Assembly (NCBI GenBank): GCA_030447315.1
Contig: JAUJPD010000009.1
Span: 36,140 to 70,591 of the forward strand
DNA length: 34,452 bases
Reading direction: 5' to 3'
Source: Actinomycetota bacterium
GTDB taxonomy: Bacteria > Actinomycetota > CADDZG01 > WHSQ01
Shown here: positions 15,269-24,776 of the stretch, piece by piece
How positions within the stretch are numbered: position 1 is the first letter of the stretch
Layout: the number at the start of each line of letters is the position of its first letter
Program-made: the position numbers and the translations under genes
The notes under the pieces: generated by a model
What the model was told of the DNA's origin: nothing
The model's input: only the letters and a program-made list of their open reading frames with translations
The model's database searches: none

Positions 15269-16660
15269 ATGCAAGCCAGAGACAAACGTTCCTCCGGGCG
15301 TGGAGTGTCGCGTCGCCGCTACATGTTCCGCCGCGCGGGAGCGCTGGTCGCGCTATGCCTCTCGCTCGGCGCTGTCCTCTTCATCGTTACCGAGAAGAGG
15401 AGAGAACCGGTGTCGGCGAACGTGGCAGGCTCCGACGCGTTCACCACTCCTGCGCCCGAACCCGATACCGAGGCCCCTGGCGTGGAGGTCACCTCCGACA
15501 CGAAGCAGCTCGAGCCTTTCGATCCCGTGAAGCTCGAAGGCGAGGTGGATGAGGACTCCACGCTGTCGATAGCAGGCCAGCGCAGGAAGGTGTCGGCGGG
15601 TGCCTTCGCCATCACCCTGCCCCAGCCGCCTCGCGTAGCGACCAAACTACGAGCCCGCGACGCTTCGGGCAACGTGACCGAAGAGATGCTCGAGTTCTCG
15701 ATCAAGTGGCCCCCGATGAGAGCGGTGCACGTCAGCGGGTATGCGTGGGCCAGCCCAAGCTTTAGAAGGACGTTGTTGAAGATGGTGGACGACCGCCTGA
15801 TCAACACGATCCAGCTCGATCTGAAGGACGAGTCGGGGGCCATCGCTTACGACTCGAGGGTCCGCCTTGCGCGCGCTATCGAGGCCCCAGCGCAGATCTA
15901 TGACCTCGACGACGCCCTCCGGACGCTGCATCGAAAAGGCGTCCGTGTAGTGGGACGCATCGTCTGCTTCCGCGACCCGATCCTGGCAACAGCTTCCTGG
16001 CCTCACCACAAAGAGAGAGTCATCCAGACGGCAGCCGGCGCGCCGTACACCGATTACGGCGGTTTCACGAACTTCGCCGAAGAGTCGGTCCGTGACTACA
16101 ACATCGATGTCGCAGAAGAAGCCGCCCGCGCCGGGATCGACGACGTCCTGTATGACTATGTACGTCGGCCCGACGGCGCACTCTCGAACTTCCGCTTCCC
16201 CGGTCTCCGGAGCTCTCCCGAAGCAGCCATCGAAACCTTTGTGGGTCAGACTCAGAAGCGGCTGGCGCGGTATGGAACGAAGCTCGGCTTATCGGTGTAT
16301 GGCATCGCAGCTACTCGACCGACAGAGATAGCGCAGCCGATCAACCGGTTGGCGCGCCGGGCCGATTACATCTCGCCGATGATCTACCCGTCGCACTGGG
16401 CACCGGGAGAGTACGGCGTGGCGCAGCCCGAGTCCCAGCCCTACGACATCGTTTTTCGCTCGTTGAAAGACTTCCAGAAGAAGCTGAAGGGAACGGACTC
16501 CAAACTCATCCCCTGGCTGCAGGACTTCTCTTTGGGAGTGACGTACGGGGCGAAGGAGGTCCGGGCGCAGATAGATGCGGCCGCCGACCGCGGGATCAAC
16601 GAGTGGATCCTGTGGGACCCAAAGGTCACTTACACGTCGGCCGCGTTAGCTCCCAGGTAA
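15269..16660 (+). CDS. Membrane-anchored putative glycoside hydrolase (DUF4015 type)
   Basis: Protein of 463 residues. A basic N-terminus and one membrane helix (about 23-41) are followed by a proline-rich linker and a small beta-rich segment (about 80-145, with LRARDASGNVTEE resembling an Ig-like repeat). The main domain from about 150 to the end looks like a TIM-barrel of the DUF4015 putative glycosyl hydrolase family. RAVHVSGYAWASP is the first strand, NTIQLDLKDESGAI, VVGRIVCFRDP, DDVLYDYVRRPDG and DYISPMIYPSHW are later strands with likely catalytic acids, and GINEWILWDPKVTYT is the last. The active side would face outside the cell. The substrate is unknown. No strong ribosome site is seen at the ATG, so the start is tentative. 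Confidence 0.82.
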   Translation: MQARDKRSSGRGVSRRRYMFRRAGALVALCLSLGAVLFIVTEKRREPVSANVAGSDAFTTPAPEPDTEAPGVEVTSDTKQLEPFDPVKLEGEVDEDSTLSIAGQRRKVSAGAFAITLPQPPRVATKLRARDASGNVTEEMLEFSIKWPPMRAVHVSGYAWASPSFRRTLLKMVDDRLINTIQLDLKDESGAIAYDSRVRLARAIEAPAQIYDLDDALRTLHRKGVRVVGRIVCFRDPILATASWPHHKERVIQTAAGAPYTDYGGFTNFAEESVRDYNIDVAEEAARAGIDDVLYDYVRRPDGALSNFRFPGLRSSPEAAIETFVGQTQKRLARYGTKLGLSVYGIAATRPTEIAQPINRLARRADYISPMIYPSHWAPGEYGVAQPESQPYDIVFRSLKDFQKKLKGTDSKLIPWLQDFSLGVTYGAKEVRAQIDAAADRGINEWILWDPKVTYTSAALAPR

Positions 16661-16753
16661 GCCTCGCTAACACCAAACCGGGCTCCCTCACCGGCCGGCG
16701 GGGGGCCGTGCAGCAGGCGCGAGAAGATCGACCCGTCCTAGGATCGGGGTCCC

Positions 16754-17509
16754 GTGAGCTCATTCGATTACCTCGAGCAGAACCAGGTCAGCTGGACCAA
16801 GGCCGCTCCCGACTACGCCGAGGCAGGCCGCAGGAACTGGGCGGGCGAGCCCGCCTGGGGCATCTGGTCGGTTCCGGAAGAAGGCGTGGGAGTGCTGCCC
16901 GACGTCGCGGGGCTCGACACGCTGGAGCTGGGGTGCGGCACCGGATACGTCTCCTCCTGGCTGTTTCGCCGGGGTGCGCGGCCGGTTGGCCTCGACCCGA
17001 CCTGGGCCCAGCTCTCAACCGCCCGCTCGCTCCGGGAAGAGTTCGGGCTTCACTTCCCCCTGGTCGCCGCCGCGGGTGAGGCCATCCCGTTCGCGGACGC
17101 CTCTTTCGATCTCGTCATCTCGGAGTACGGCGCCAGCATCTGGAGCGATCCGTATCTGTGGCTGCCGGAAGCAGCGCGCGTTCTGCGGCCCGGCGGCGCC
17201 CTCATCTTCTTGGTGAACGGCACGCTGCTCATGCTGTGTGCGGAGGACGACGAGAACGTCGCGGCTGAACCGACCATGCGACGCGACTACTTCGGCCTCC
17301 ATCGCGTGGAGTGGCCGGACGACGATGCGATCGAGTTCCATCTCGGCTATGGGGATTGGATACGTCTACTGCGCGCCAACGGCTTCGAGGTGGAGGACCT
17401 GATCGAGATCCGGCCCCCCGCCGACGCGACCTCGACGTACAGGTACGTCTCACTGGACTGGGCGCGGCGGTGGCCCTCGGAAGAGGTGTGGAAGGCCCGC
17501 AAGAAGTAG
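16754..17509 (+). CDS. Class I SAM-dependent methyltransferase
   Basis: Protein of 251 residues with a Rossmann methyltransferase core. Motif I is TLELGCGTGYVSSWL (56-70), binding SAM. The acidic residue of motif II is in PVGLDPTWAQLSTAR. AAAGEAIPFADASFDLVISEYGAS contains motifs III and IV, and LPEAARVLRPGGALIFLVNG is the post-I signature of the methyltransferase 11 family. The C-terminal 70 residues are less conserved and may set substrate choice. A GTG at 16754 is the start, with a G-rich stretch just upstream. The gene runs in the same direction as the glycoside hydrolase, 93 bases after it, and is convergent with the PPOX gene. The methylated substrate cannot be deduced. Confidence 0.9.
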   Translation: MSSFDYLEQNQVSWTKAAPDYAEAGRRNWAGEPAWGIWSVPEEGVGVLPDVAGLDTLELGCGTGYVSSWLFRRGARPVGLDPTWAQLSTARSLREEFGLHFPLVAAAGEAIPFADASFDLVISEYGASIWSDPYLWLPEAARVLRPGGALIFLVNGTLLMLCAEDDENVAAEPTMRRDYFGLHRVEWPDDDAIEFHLGYGDWIRLLRANGFEVEDLIEIRPPADATSTYRYVSLDWARRWPSEEVWKARKK

Positions 17510-17524
17510 GCAGCCTCGGACCTC

Positions 17525-17908
17525 TTACGCCCTCTGGCGGTCAGGGGCGACCTTGAGGATGACGCGCTCGGTCTGGATGGCGGCTGGGTCGTAAGCGTTG
17601 CCCGTGTACTTCATGCTGAGGTCGTCGATGTGGCGGCGCGCCTCGTCACCGGTCACGGTCTCGGCAACCCGGCCTCGCACCTCGACATAGTCATAGGAGT
17701 TCTCGTGGTCCCAGATCACGACGGACACACGCGGGTCTCGCTGGACGTTGCGATACTTCGCCCTTCCGGTCTCGGTGTTGATCAATACGAACTCATCATC
17801 CGCATCCACCCACATCACGTGCGTCGCAGGCGAACCATCCTGCAGAAGCGTTGTGATCGTGGCGAAATTCGCCTTCCGCGCCAGCTCTTTGACTTTGTCT
17901 TCGATCAT
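17525..17908 (-). CDS. PPOX-fold F420/flavin-dependent oxidoreductase family protein
   Basis: Small split-barrel protein of 127 residues, in the pyridoxamine-phosphate-oxidase-like superfamily. ARKANFATITTLLQDGSPATHVMWVDADDEFVLINTETGRAKYRNVQRDPRVSVVIWD is the standard N-terminal barrel of the actinobacterial PPOX class F420-dependent group. VRGRVAETVTGDEARRHIDDLSMKYTG closes the fold. Such proteins use F420, FMN or haem, and the cofactor cannot be settled here, although F420 is common in Actinobacteria. AAAGGGTG precedes the ATG at 17908. The gene stands between a convergent methyltransferase and the anti-sigma gene, about 100 bases downstream of the latter. It is most likely an independent housekeeping or redox gene. 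Confidence 0.88.
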   Translation of the reverse strand: MIEDKVKELARKANFATITTLLQDGSPATHVMWVDADDEFVLINTETGRAKYRNVQRDPRVSVVIWDHENSYDYVEVRGRVAETVTGDEARRHIDDLSMKYTGNAYDPAAIQTERVILKVAPDRQRA

Positions 17909-18008
17909 CGGGAATCACACCCTTTCTACGGCGACAGGGCTCCAAGTAGTACCTTGCACCAACCTACGCTGCTTGCGGGAGCTGTCCAGACCTGCTGGCC
18001 CAGCGGGG

Positions 18009-18848
18009 TCAGTGATCGACGTGTTGCGGATCGATCACGCCTCGCATCAGCACGCGCCCGCTCCTGGCAGGGTCACCATCGTCCTTCTCCACGGTCACCA
18101 CCAGGTCGGGGAAGGCCTTGGGGTCGACGCCGATCTGGAAACTGAATGTGATGTCGTCGGGCTTAACGATCCGGAAGGACCCCGCAGAGACATCGCCCCC
18201 GCGACCCACCAGCCAGAGCTCGTAATGGTTGCCGGGCGGTGTCACCGCCAGATCCCGGGTTCGAAGCAAGAACTTGTAGTTGTCATGACGGAAGTGGACC
18301 AGCTCCAGATCCGCCGAACCTTGCTGCGGATCGAAGCTGACGAGCTGCATGTCGTGGCCGTCGGGCACACCGGGCTCTCCCGATGCAACCTGCAGCTCCT
18401 TCACCCGCTCCCGCAGATCACCTACCTGGCGGTAGGAGGTGATGGCGAACAATGCCGCTGCCACTGCCGCAGCAGCCAGCAACCCGGCCCCCGTTCTGCG
18501 ACCCCACCCGCCCGCAGGCGTGACGACCGGCGCAACCGGAGTGTCCTGTAGAGCGCGGCTCAGCGCGGCCTCTTCGAGATGAGCGGGGGGCGGTGGCGCC
18601 AGGGCCGCATCCCGAACGACCTGCGCAACATGGTCGAGCCGGACCAACTCGAAGACATCGGCCTCCAGGTTCTGTGGCACGTCTTCGGTCACTTCCGTCT
18701 CCTTCAACAGTTCCACTACTCGCCGGCGGCGAAGAGCCACGGCGCTACAGCGCGAACAACTTGCAAGATGTGCCTGGACCGTGGGGGCAACCCCGTCATC
18801 CTCGAGAACGTGGTCCCACAGCTCCGCGTCCAGATGGCCGTCGCTCAT
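18009..18848 (-). CDS. RskA-like transmembrane anti-sigma factor
   Basis: Protein of 279 residues that should hold the upstream ECF sigma factor inactive at the membrane. The N-terminus has a zinc-binding anti-sigma signature, H27-x3-C31-x2-C34 (in AHLASCSRC). One membrane helix follows at about 119-138 (GAGLLAAAAVAAALFAITSY). The outer domain matches RskA-type proteins (NHYELWLVGRGGDVSAGSFRIV and later VVTVEKDDG). Release would be by proteolysis, as in known RskA/SigK systems, but no protease gene is adjacent. The ATG at 18848 overlaps the sigma stop by four bases. The frame continues upstream, but only the 18848 start gives the signature at the proper place. Confidence 0.9.
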   Translation of the reverse strand: MSDGHLDAELWDHVLEDDGVAPTVQAHLASCSRCSAVALRRRRVVELLKETEVTEDVPQNLEADVFELVRLDHVAQVVRDAALAPPPPAHLEEAALSRALQDTPVAPVVTPAGGWGRRTGAGLLAAAAVAAALFAITSYRQVGDLRERVKELQVASGEPGVPDGHDMQLVSFDPQQGSADLELVHFRHDNYKFLLRTRDLAVTPPGNHYELWLVGRGGDVSAGSFRIVKPDDITFSFQIGVDPKAFPDLVVTVEKDDGDPARSGRVLMRGVIDPQHVDH

Positions 18849-19411
18849 CGAGTCTCTCCTTCGACCAGGCCCGCTTCGAGGAACGCCGGCTCCAGCTTCG
18901 AGAGAGCCAGCTGGATGCGGGTCTTGACGGTTCCCAGCGGGATCCCGAGGGTGCGGGCCATCTCCGACTGAGTGAACTGGCACACGTAAGCGAGCTCGAT
19001 CACCTTCTGCTGCTCGAGGGGCAGATCCTGCAGGATCTTCGAGATCTCCCAGGTCCGCCAGGCTGCCTGGTCATCGAGATGGCCGGGACCACTACCCTCT
19101 ACCTCTTCGACCGGGACCGGCTGCCTGAGAGACTTCCGGTAGAGGTCGGTGGCGACGTTGCGGGCGATCCCGAAGATCCACGAGCGGGCGGCGCCGCGAG
19201 AGGCATCGTACGTTCCGGCGGCCCGCCAGATCCGCAGCGTCACCTCCTGGACCAACTCCTCCGCCAGCTGCCGGTCCCCCTGCATCCACCGCAGACCCAA
19301 GGAGTACAGCGGCTTCTCGAAGCTTCGGTACAGCTCGCGGAGCGCGTTCGTGTCTCCCCGTGCAACATCTGCAAGGAGATCCTCGTCCCGGTCGATCTCT
19401 CGAACCTTCAC
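18845..19411 (-). CDS. ECF RNA polymerase sigma factor (SigK-like)
   Basis: Sigma factor of 188 residues. Region 2 is clear: ALRELYRSFEKPLYSLGLRWM, then AEELVQEVTLRIWRAAGTYDASRGAARSWIFGIARNVATDLYRK. Region 4 follows with LPLEQQKVIELAYVCQFTQSEMARTLGIPLGTVKTRIQLALSKL. The start is GTG at 19411; an in-frame TAG lies just upstream, so no longer start exists. A GGAGG-like site lies about 13 bases before it, a little far. The anti-sigma gene follows with an ATGA overlap, so stoichiometric expression is likely. The signal that it answers is not visible. Resemblance to SigK/RskA is by architecture, not by a search. Confidence 0.92.
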   Translation of the reverse strand: MKVREIDRDEDLLADVARGDTNALRELYRSFEKPLYSLGLRWMQGDRQLAEELVQEVTLRIWRAAGTYDASRGAARSWIFGIARNVATDLYRKSLRQPVPVEEVEGSGPGHLDDQAAWRTWEISKILQDLPLEQQKVIELAYVCQFTQSEMARTLGIPLGTVKTRIQLALSKLEPAFLEAGLVEGETR

Positions 19412-19546
19412 TTCTTCCCACTACCCTCCTGGAGCCGCTAAAGGATTGGTTTCTAGGTCTTTCTCGCGAGGTCTTTTGCGTTCTGTGGACCCAATCCCGC
19501 GCTATTTGTCGGCTGAGCCCCTCAAAACGGTCGGGTTTTGGGAGAT

Positions 19547-19945
19547 TCAGGGGGAGCCCCACCAGCGGCGGAGTGCGGCGACGATGCCACCCGTGGGTCT
19601 CGAGCTCGCGTCGCTTGTGACACCCGAGCGCGACAGACCAAGCTCGCGCTCCAGCACGTATCCGGGCTTGGCGCCGAGGCTCCAGGCTTTCACTTCGGCC
19701 CCCTCGAATCGCAAGACCGCCGGCACCGAACGCACGCGATACGCCTGCGCGATCTCCGGATCGCCATCGATATCGACCTTTACGAACGCGATCTCGCCAT
19801 CCCATCGCTCCGACAGGTCCCGCAGCACCGGCGCGATCTGGTGACACGGGCCGCACCAGTCCGCGTAGAAGTCCACGACGACGGGGATGTCTCTCTCGAG
19901 AACCTCCGCGCGGAAGTTCTCCGCCGTGACCTGCAACACGCTCAT
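19547..19945 (-). CDS. Thioredoxin
   Basis: Cytoplasmic thiol-disulfide oxidoreductase. The core reads VVVDFYADWCGPCHQIAPVL, with redox cysteines C31 and C34 in the standard WCGPC, and the cis-proline loop is VRSVPAVLRF. The start at 19945 (MSVLQVTAENFRAEVL) is preceded by GAGGGAGAG at good spacing. An upstream ATG at 19990 would add 15 unrelated residues. The total is 132 residues, with a C-terminal tail of about 25 residues (SRSGVTSDASSRPTGGIVAALRRWW) beyond the usual end. It is followed by the sigma/anti-sigma pair on the same strand after 135 bases. A link to redox sensing by that pair is possible but unproved. Confidence 0.92.
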   Translation of the reverse strand: MSVLQVTAENFRAEVLERDIPVVVDFYADWCGPCHQIAPVLRDLSERWDGEIAFVKVDIDGDPEIAQAYRVRSVPAVLRFEGAEVKAWSLGAKPGYVLERELGLSRSGVTSDASSRPTGGIVAALRRWWGSP

Positions 19946-20095
19946 GAGCTCTCCCTCATCGAAACGATCCCCTGCCTCCCGCGGTGCCACGTGGTGTGTC
20001 GGTCCTCCGCGGCTCGACCCTGTTGCTTGTGTTCGACCCTCGGCCCCTCCTCGTACTGCTCCGAGGTCGATGTCCGAGACTCGCCCCGCGGCCCT

Positions 20096-21454
<1,359 letters not shown>

Positions 21455-21471
21455 CTAGCTAGTTCGGATCA

Positions 21472-22053
21472 TCAGACGATGGCGACGCCGGCCGCACTCA
21501 TCGTTGCCAGAGCGTGCTCACCATCTTGAGGTTGGAGGTTGACGGGTCGTACGGCCTCCTGCACAACCACCGTCTCGAATCCTTTAGCAGCCGCATCCAT
21601 CGCGGTCTCTTTCACACAGTAATCGGTGGCAAGCCCCACAACGACGACCCGGTGCATCCCCTGCCGGCGCAACGAGTCCTCGAGTGGGGTCTGTTCGGTG
21701 ACACCCGTCTGTGGGTCCCTGACGTTGAATCCCGAGTACCCATCCTGGCCGTCGCTGCCCTTCTGCACGATCTCGCCTTTCACCTCGAGATCGGGATGGA
21801 ATTGCGCCCCCCACGTCTCTTGCACGCAGTGGACCGGCCAGATACCGCCGTCCTTCTCGAAGTGGGGGGTGGAGGCCGGATGCCAATCCTGCGTGTACAC
21901 CAAGAACGCTCCGGCCTCGGCGGCCTTCTTTATCTCGTCGTTCACAACCGGGACGATCTCTTGGGCCCCCGATACATAAAGGCTCCCGTTCGGATCCGCA
22001 AAATCGTTCTGCACGTCAACGACGATCAGCGCGGTGTGCGGGTCATAGGACAT
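21472..22053 (-). CDS. pncA: Nicotinamidase
   Basis: Hydrolyses nicotinamide to nicotinate, supplying pncB. The catalytic triad is present as D13 (in VVDVQNDF), K98 (in IVQKGSDG) and C146 (in GLATDYCVKETAMDA). The metal site is TQDWHPASTPHF. Starting at the ATG at 22053 gives 193 residues (MSYDPHTALIVVDVQNDF), the usual length. Two further in-frame ATGs at 22062 and 22065 are possible, and no clear ribosome site decides among them. The order pncA-pncB on one strand is functionally coherent. An AidB-like dehydrogenase gene lies about 90 bases upstream on the same strand, separated by a hairpin. Confidence 0.94.
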   Translation of the reverse strand: MSYDPHTALIVVDVQNDFADPNGSLYVSGAQEIVPVVNDEIKKAAEAGAFLVYTQDWHPASTPHFEKDGGIWPVHCVQETWGAQFHPDLEVKGEIVQKGSDGQDGYSGFNVRDPQTGVTEQTPLEDSLRRQGMHRVVVVGLATDYCVKETAMDAAAKGFETVVVQEAVRPVNLQPQDGEHALATMSAAGVAIV

Positions 22054-22118
22054 GAGGGCCATCATAAAGAGGCCGAAACCGCGCCCTTCGAAGAGAAGAT
22101 CCAGGCGAGCGCGAACCC

Positions 22119-22139
22119 GCGGCCCCTGCGGGGGGCCGC
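22119..22139 (-). terminator. GC-rich hairpin after the AidB-like gene
   Basis: Arms GCGGCCCC (22119-22126) and GGGGCCGC (22132-22139) pair perfectly around a five-base loop, starting 19 bases after the dehydrogenase stop. There is no T-run, so it may be a weak or factor-assisted terminator or a processing hairpin upstream of pncA. Confidence 0.45.
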
Positions 22140-22157
22140 TGCCGAACAAGGAAACCC

Positions 22158-23837
22158 TTAGAGGGTCGAGAGCTCCTCGTCCATCGCCAGCTCGAGGTGA
22201 GAGGGGGCCGGGGCCGGAACGAGGCCCCGTTCCGCGAGCCTCGTGGCGGCGGCGATGGTTCGCAGGTCACCCCGAGAAGAGGCCCACTCGCCTTGCAGAC
22301 AGAGCCGAGCGCACGCGTAGGCCGCGGCGACGCCGACTGCGAAGCTGCGAGCTTGGCCGGCGGCAGCTTCGGCGTCGTCAATGCGTGCACGCTCCTCCAA
22401 CAGCCTCAACGCGGCTTTCGTCTCGTGGACGGGAGCCTCCAGCAAGGGGTGCTTGCATCGGGCCAGGGCCTCGTTGGCGTCTTCGATCAGCACGCTCAGC
22501 GCATCCACGCGCACGACGGCACGCAAGAAGTCGAGTGCCATGACGTTCGTGGTTCCCTCCCAGATCGGTATGACATGCGTGTTGCGCACGAGGGCCGGGA
22601 TCGTCGAGTCTTCGCAGTAGCCCACCCCTCCGATCGCCTCCATCGCCTCGGTCACACCCGCGATCGACCAGCGACCGGTAGCGAGCTTCGTGATCGGAGT
22701 CAGCCCTCGCAAGAGCGCCACCTCGCCGTCGGACGCGGAGCCATGTTCTATCCGCCCCATCAAATCGCAACATCGCATCGTCAACGCGAGGGAAGCTGCA
22801 TGGTCCACCGCCAGGTCCGCGAGCGTCGCCCGGTGAGCCGGGAGTTGCGCCAAGCGAGACCCGAAGGCCTCCCGAACCTCCGCGTGAGCCCTCGCCCAGG
22901 CCAGGCCGCGGCCCAAGGCGCCCGTAGCGCCCAGCGCGTTATGGATACGAGTGATGTTCAGCATCGTCGCGATCCGTCTGACGCCCCCTCCGTCAAGAGG
23001 ATCTCCGACCGGATAGGCCAGCGCACCCTCCAGCTCTAGCTCCGCAGTGGGAAGAGCTCGGGTGCCCAACTTGTCCTTCAGACGGCGCACCGTGATCGCG
23101 TTGCGATGGCCGTCGTCGAGCATCCGATGGATGCGGAACAAAGCAAGACCCCGCGAACCGTCGGAGGCCCCCTCCGGCCGCGCCAGGGTGAGGGCCATCT
23201 CGGAAGTGGTCGCGCTCGTGAACCACTTCGTGCCGTACAGGCGCCATGACCCGCCCTCTTCCCGACGAGCCACCGTCCCGGTGCGAGAGACGTCGGAGCC
23301 GCCGGTGGTCTCGGTCATCCATTGACCGCTGGTCCACGCCGTAGCCGGGTCGCGGCTCGTCAAGCGTCCTACGACACCGATGTCATCGAGGTCCCCGTGC
23401 AACAGAAGAGTGCGCGCGGCTCCGTCGGTCATGGCGACAGGGCAGCTGTAGAGAGCAGACGAAGGCCCCCACATGTGCAGCAGAGCGGCCCACACGATGC
23501 GCGCCTTCGCCGCGTAATCCGTGTCCTCGTAAGGCAGCGCCGTCACCCCCGCCCGTATCCCGATCTTGCCCAACTCGGTGTAGGCGTCGGAAACGATGAT
23601 CTCGTCCATGCGCTCACCCCACGGGGCATAAGGAACGAGCTTGGGGGGCTCGCTCTCCGCCCGGGCGGCAAGAGCGAGCGTGGCGGGGGCCGTGGCCGTC
23701 TCTCCCACTCGAGACAACTCAGGCACGGCGAAGGAGAAGGCTTCGTCGCCGAGGTGGAAGTTCACGGATTCCCTAAGGGCGCGGTCGCCCCCCCATGCGT
23801 CGGGCAAGAGCGGCGGTGCCTGCAGGGATGGCGGCAT
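22158..23837 (-). CDS. AidB-like acyl-CoA dehydrogenase
   Basis: FAD-dependent acyl-CoA dehydrogenase fold of 559 residues, longer than the ordinary 380 and consistent with the AidB-like subgroup. QWMTETTGGSDVSRTGT is the characteristic flavin-side motif (AidB proteins have MTEKQGGSDV-like sequence). LYGTKWFTSATTSEMALTLARPEG is the middle beta domain. EAIGGVGYCEDSTIPALVRNTHVIPIWEGTTNVMALD is the C-terminal signature with the acidic catalytic-type position. E. coli AidB is induced by alkylation and binds DNA, but AidB-like proteins in other bacteria may simply oxidise acyl-CoAs, so the role is open. The start at 23837 (MPPSLQAPPLLPDAWGG) is chosen because homology begins there; the frame is open far upstream. 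It diverges from the ABC gene with only 24 bases between starts. Confidence 0.88.
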   Translation of the reverse strand: MPPSLQAPPLLPDAWGGDRALRESVNFHLGDEAFSFAVPELSRVGETATAPATLALAARAESEPPKLVPYAPWGERMDEIIVSDAYTELGKIGIRAGVTALPYEDTDYAAKARIVWAALLHMWGPSSALYSCPVAMTDGAARTLLLHGDLDDIGVVGRLTSRDPATAWTSGQWMTETTGGSDVSRTGTVARREEGGSWRLYGTKWFTSATTSEMALTLARPEGASDGSRGLALFRIHRMLDDGHRNAITVRRLKDKLGTRALPTAELELEGALAYPVGDPLDGGGVRRIATMLNITRIHNALGATGALGRGLAWARAHAEVREAFGSRLAQLPAHRATLADLAVDHAASLALTMRCCDLMGRIEHGSASDGEVALLRGLTPITKLATGRWSIAGVTEAMEAIGGVGYCEDSTIPALVRNTHVIPIWEGTTNVMALDFLRAVVRVDALSVLIEDANEALARCKHPLLEAPVHETKAALRLLEERARIDDAEAAAGQARSFAVGVAAAYACARLCLQGEWASSRGDLRTIAAATRLAERGLVPAPAPSHLELAMDEELSTL

Positions 23838-23861
23838 GCCGTCGAGCTTATTCTCCAACAC

Positions 23862-24776
23862 ATGACCCCGGCCGCTATCGAGGTGCGCGCGCTCAAGAAA
23901 TCCTATGGCGATTTCGACGCGGTCAAGGGGATCGACCTTCGGGTCGAGCAGGGCGAGATCTTCTCTCTTCTGGGTCCGAACGGCGCCGGAAAGACGACCA
24001 CGGTCGAGATCCTGGAAGGCCACCGCACGCGCAGCAGCGGCGAGGTAACGGTCCTCGGCCACGATCCGGGCGAGGGGGAGCGCTCGTACAAAGCCAGGAT
24101 CGGGATCGTGCTGCAGGAGACCGGGGTCGAGCGATTCCTGACCGTCGCCGAAGCCATCGATCGGTTCCGAGGCTTCTATCCGAACCCGCGTCCGCTCGAC
24201 GAGATCATCGAGGTCGTCGGATTGCAAGAGAAACGCAACGACAGGGTGCGCAAGCTGTCGGGTGGGCAACAACGCCGTCTGGACGTTGCGATCGGACTAG
24301 CCGGAGATCCCGAGCTGCTCTTCCTGGACGAGCCGACCACCGGCTTCGACCCCACCGCCCGCCGGAACGCATGGGAGATGGTGCGCAACCTGGCCGGCCT
24401 CGGCAAGACCGTCTTTCTGACCACCCACTACATGGACGAGGCCCAGCATCTTGCCGATCGTGTGGCGATCATCGTGGGGGGCCGGATCGTCGCGGAGGGA
24501 CCGCCCGGCTCGCTGGTGGGGGACTCAGCCACGCAGACCAAGATCCGCTTCAGGCTGCCCCCGGGGTCGCCGCCACTCCCGTCCGCCGCCGCCCAGGCGT
24601 CACGCAGCCACGACGAGGTGGCCCTTAGAACCTCGGAGCCCCTGCCGGTGCTGCACGCCCTCACCGAGTGGGCGATCGAGAACGACGTTGCGCTGCAAGA
24701 GCTGTCGGTCAGTCAACCTTCCCTCGAAGACGTCTACCTGGATCTGACGCGCCCGGACCACGGAGGCGACCCGTGA
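23862..24776 (+). CDS. ABC-2 type transporter ATP-binding protein
   Basis: ATPase of an exporter, 304 residues. Walker A is GPNGAGKTTT. The Q-loop lies in GIVLQETGVERFLTV, the ABC signature is KLSGGQQRRLDVAIGLAGDPELLFLDEPTTGFDP with Walker B, and the H-loop is FLTTHYMDEAQHLADR. The C-terminal 80 residues (about 225-304) are the extension found in drug- and lipid-exporter ATPases. The ATG at 23862 (MTPAAIEVRALKKSYGDF) matches the family start. The stop overlaps the permease start (GTGA). It opens a five-gene same-strand cluster that ends with the ATP-grasp protein, and diverges closely from the AidB-like gene. The transported substrate is unknown. Confidence 0.94.
   Translation: MTPAAIEVRALKKSYGDFDAVKGIDLRVEQGEIFSLLGPNGAGKTTTVEILEGHRTRSSGEVTVLGHDPGEGERSYKARIGIVLQETGVERFLTVAEAIDRFRGFYPNPRPLDEIIEVVGLQEKRNDRVRKLSGGQQRRLDVAIGLAGDPELLFLDEPTTGFDPTARRNAWEMVRNLAGLGKTVFLTTHYMDEAQHLADRVAIIVGGRIVAEGPPGSLVGDSATQTKIRFRLPPGSPPLPSAAAQASRSHDEVALRTSEPLPVLHALTEWAIENDVALQELSVSQPSLEDVYLDLTRPDHGGDP

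Noticed and set aside
23838-24272. N-terminal extension of the AidB-like protein
   Set aside because: It overlaps the ABC ATPase gene on the other strand, and the extra residues are a shadow of it. Family similarity begins at 23837.
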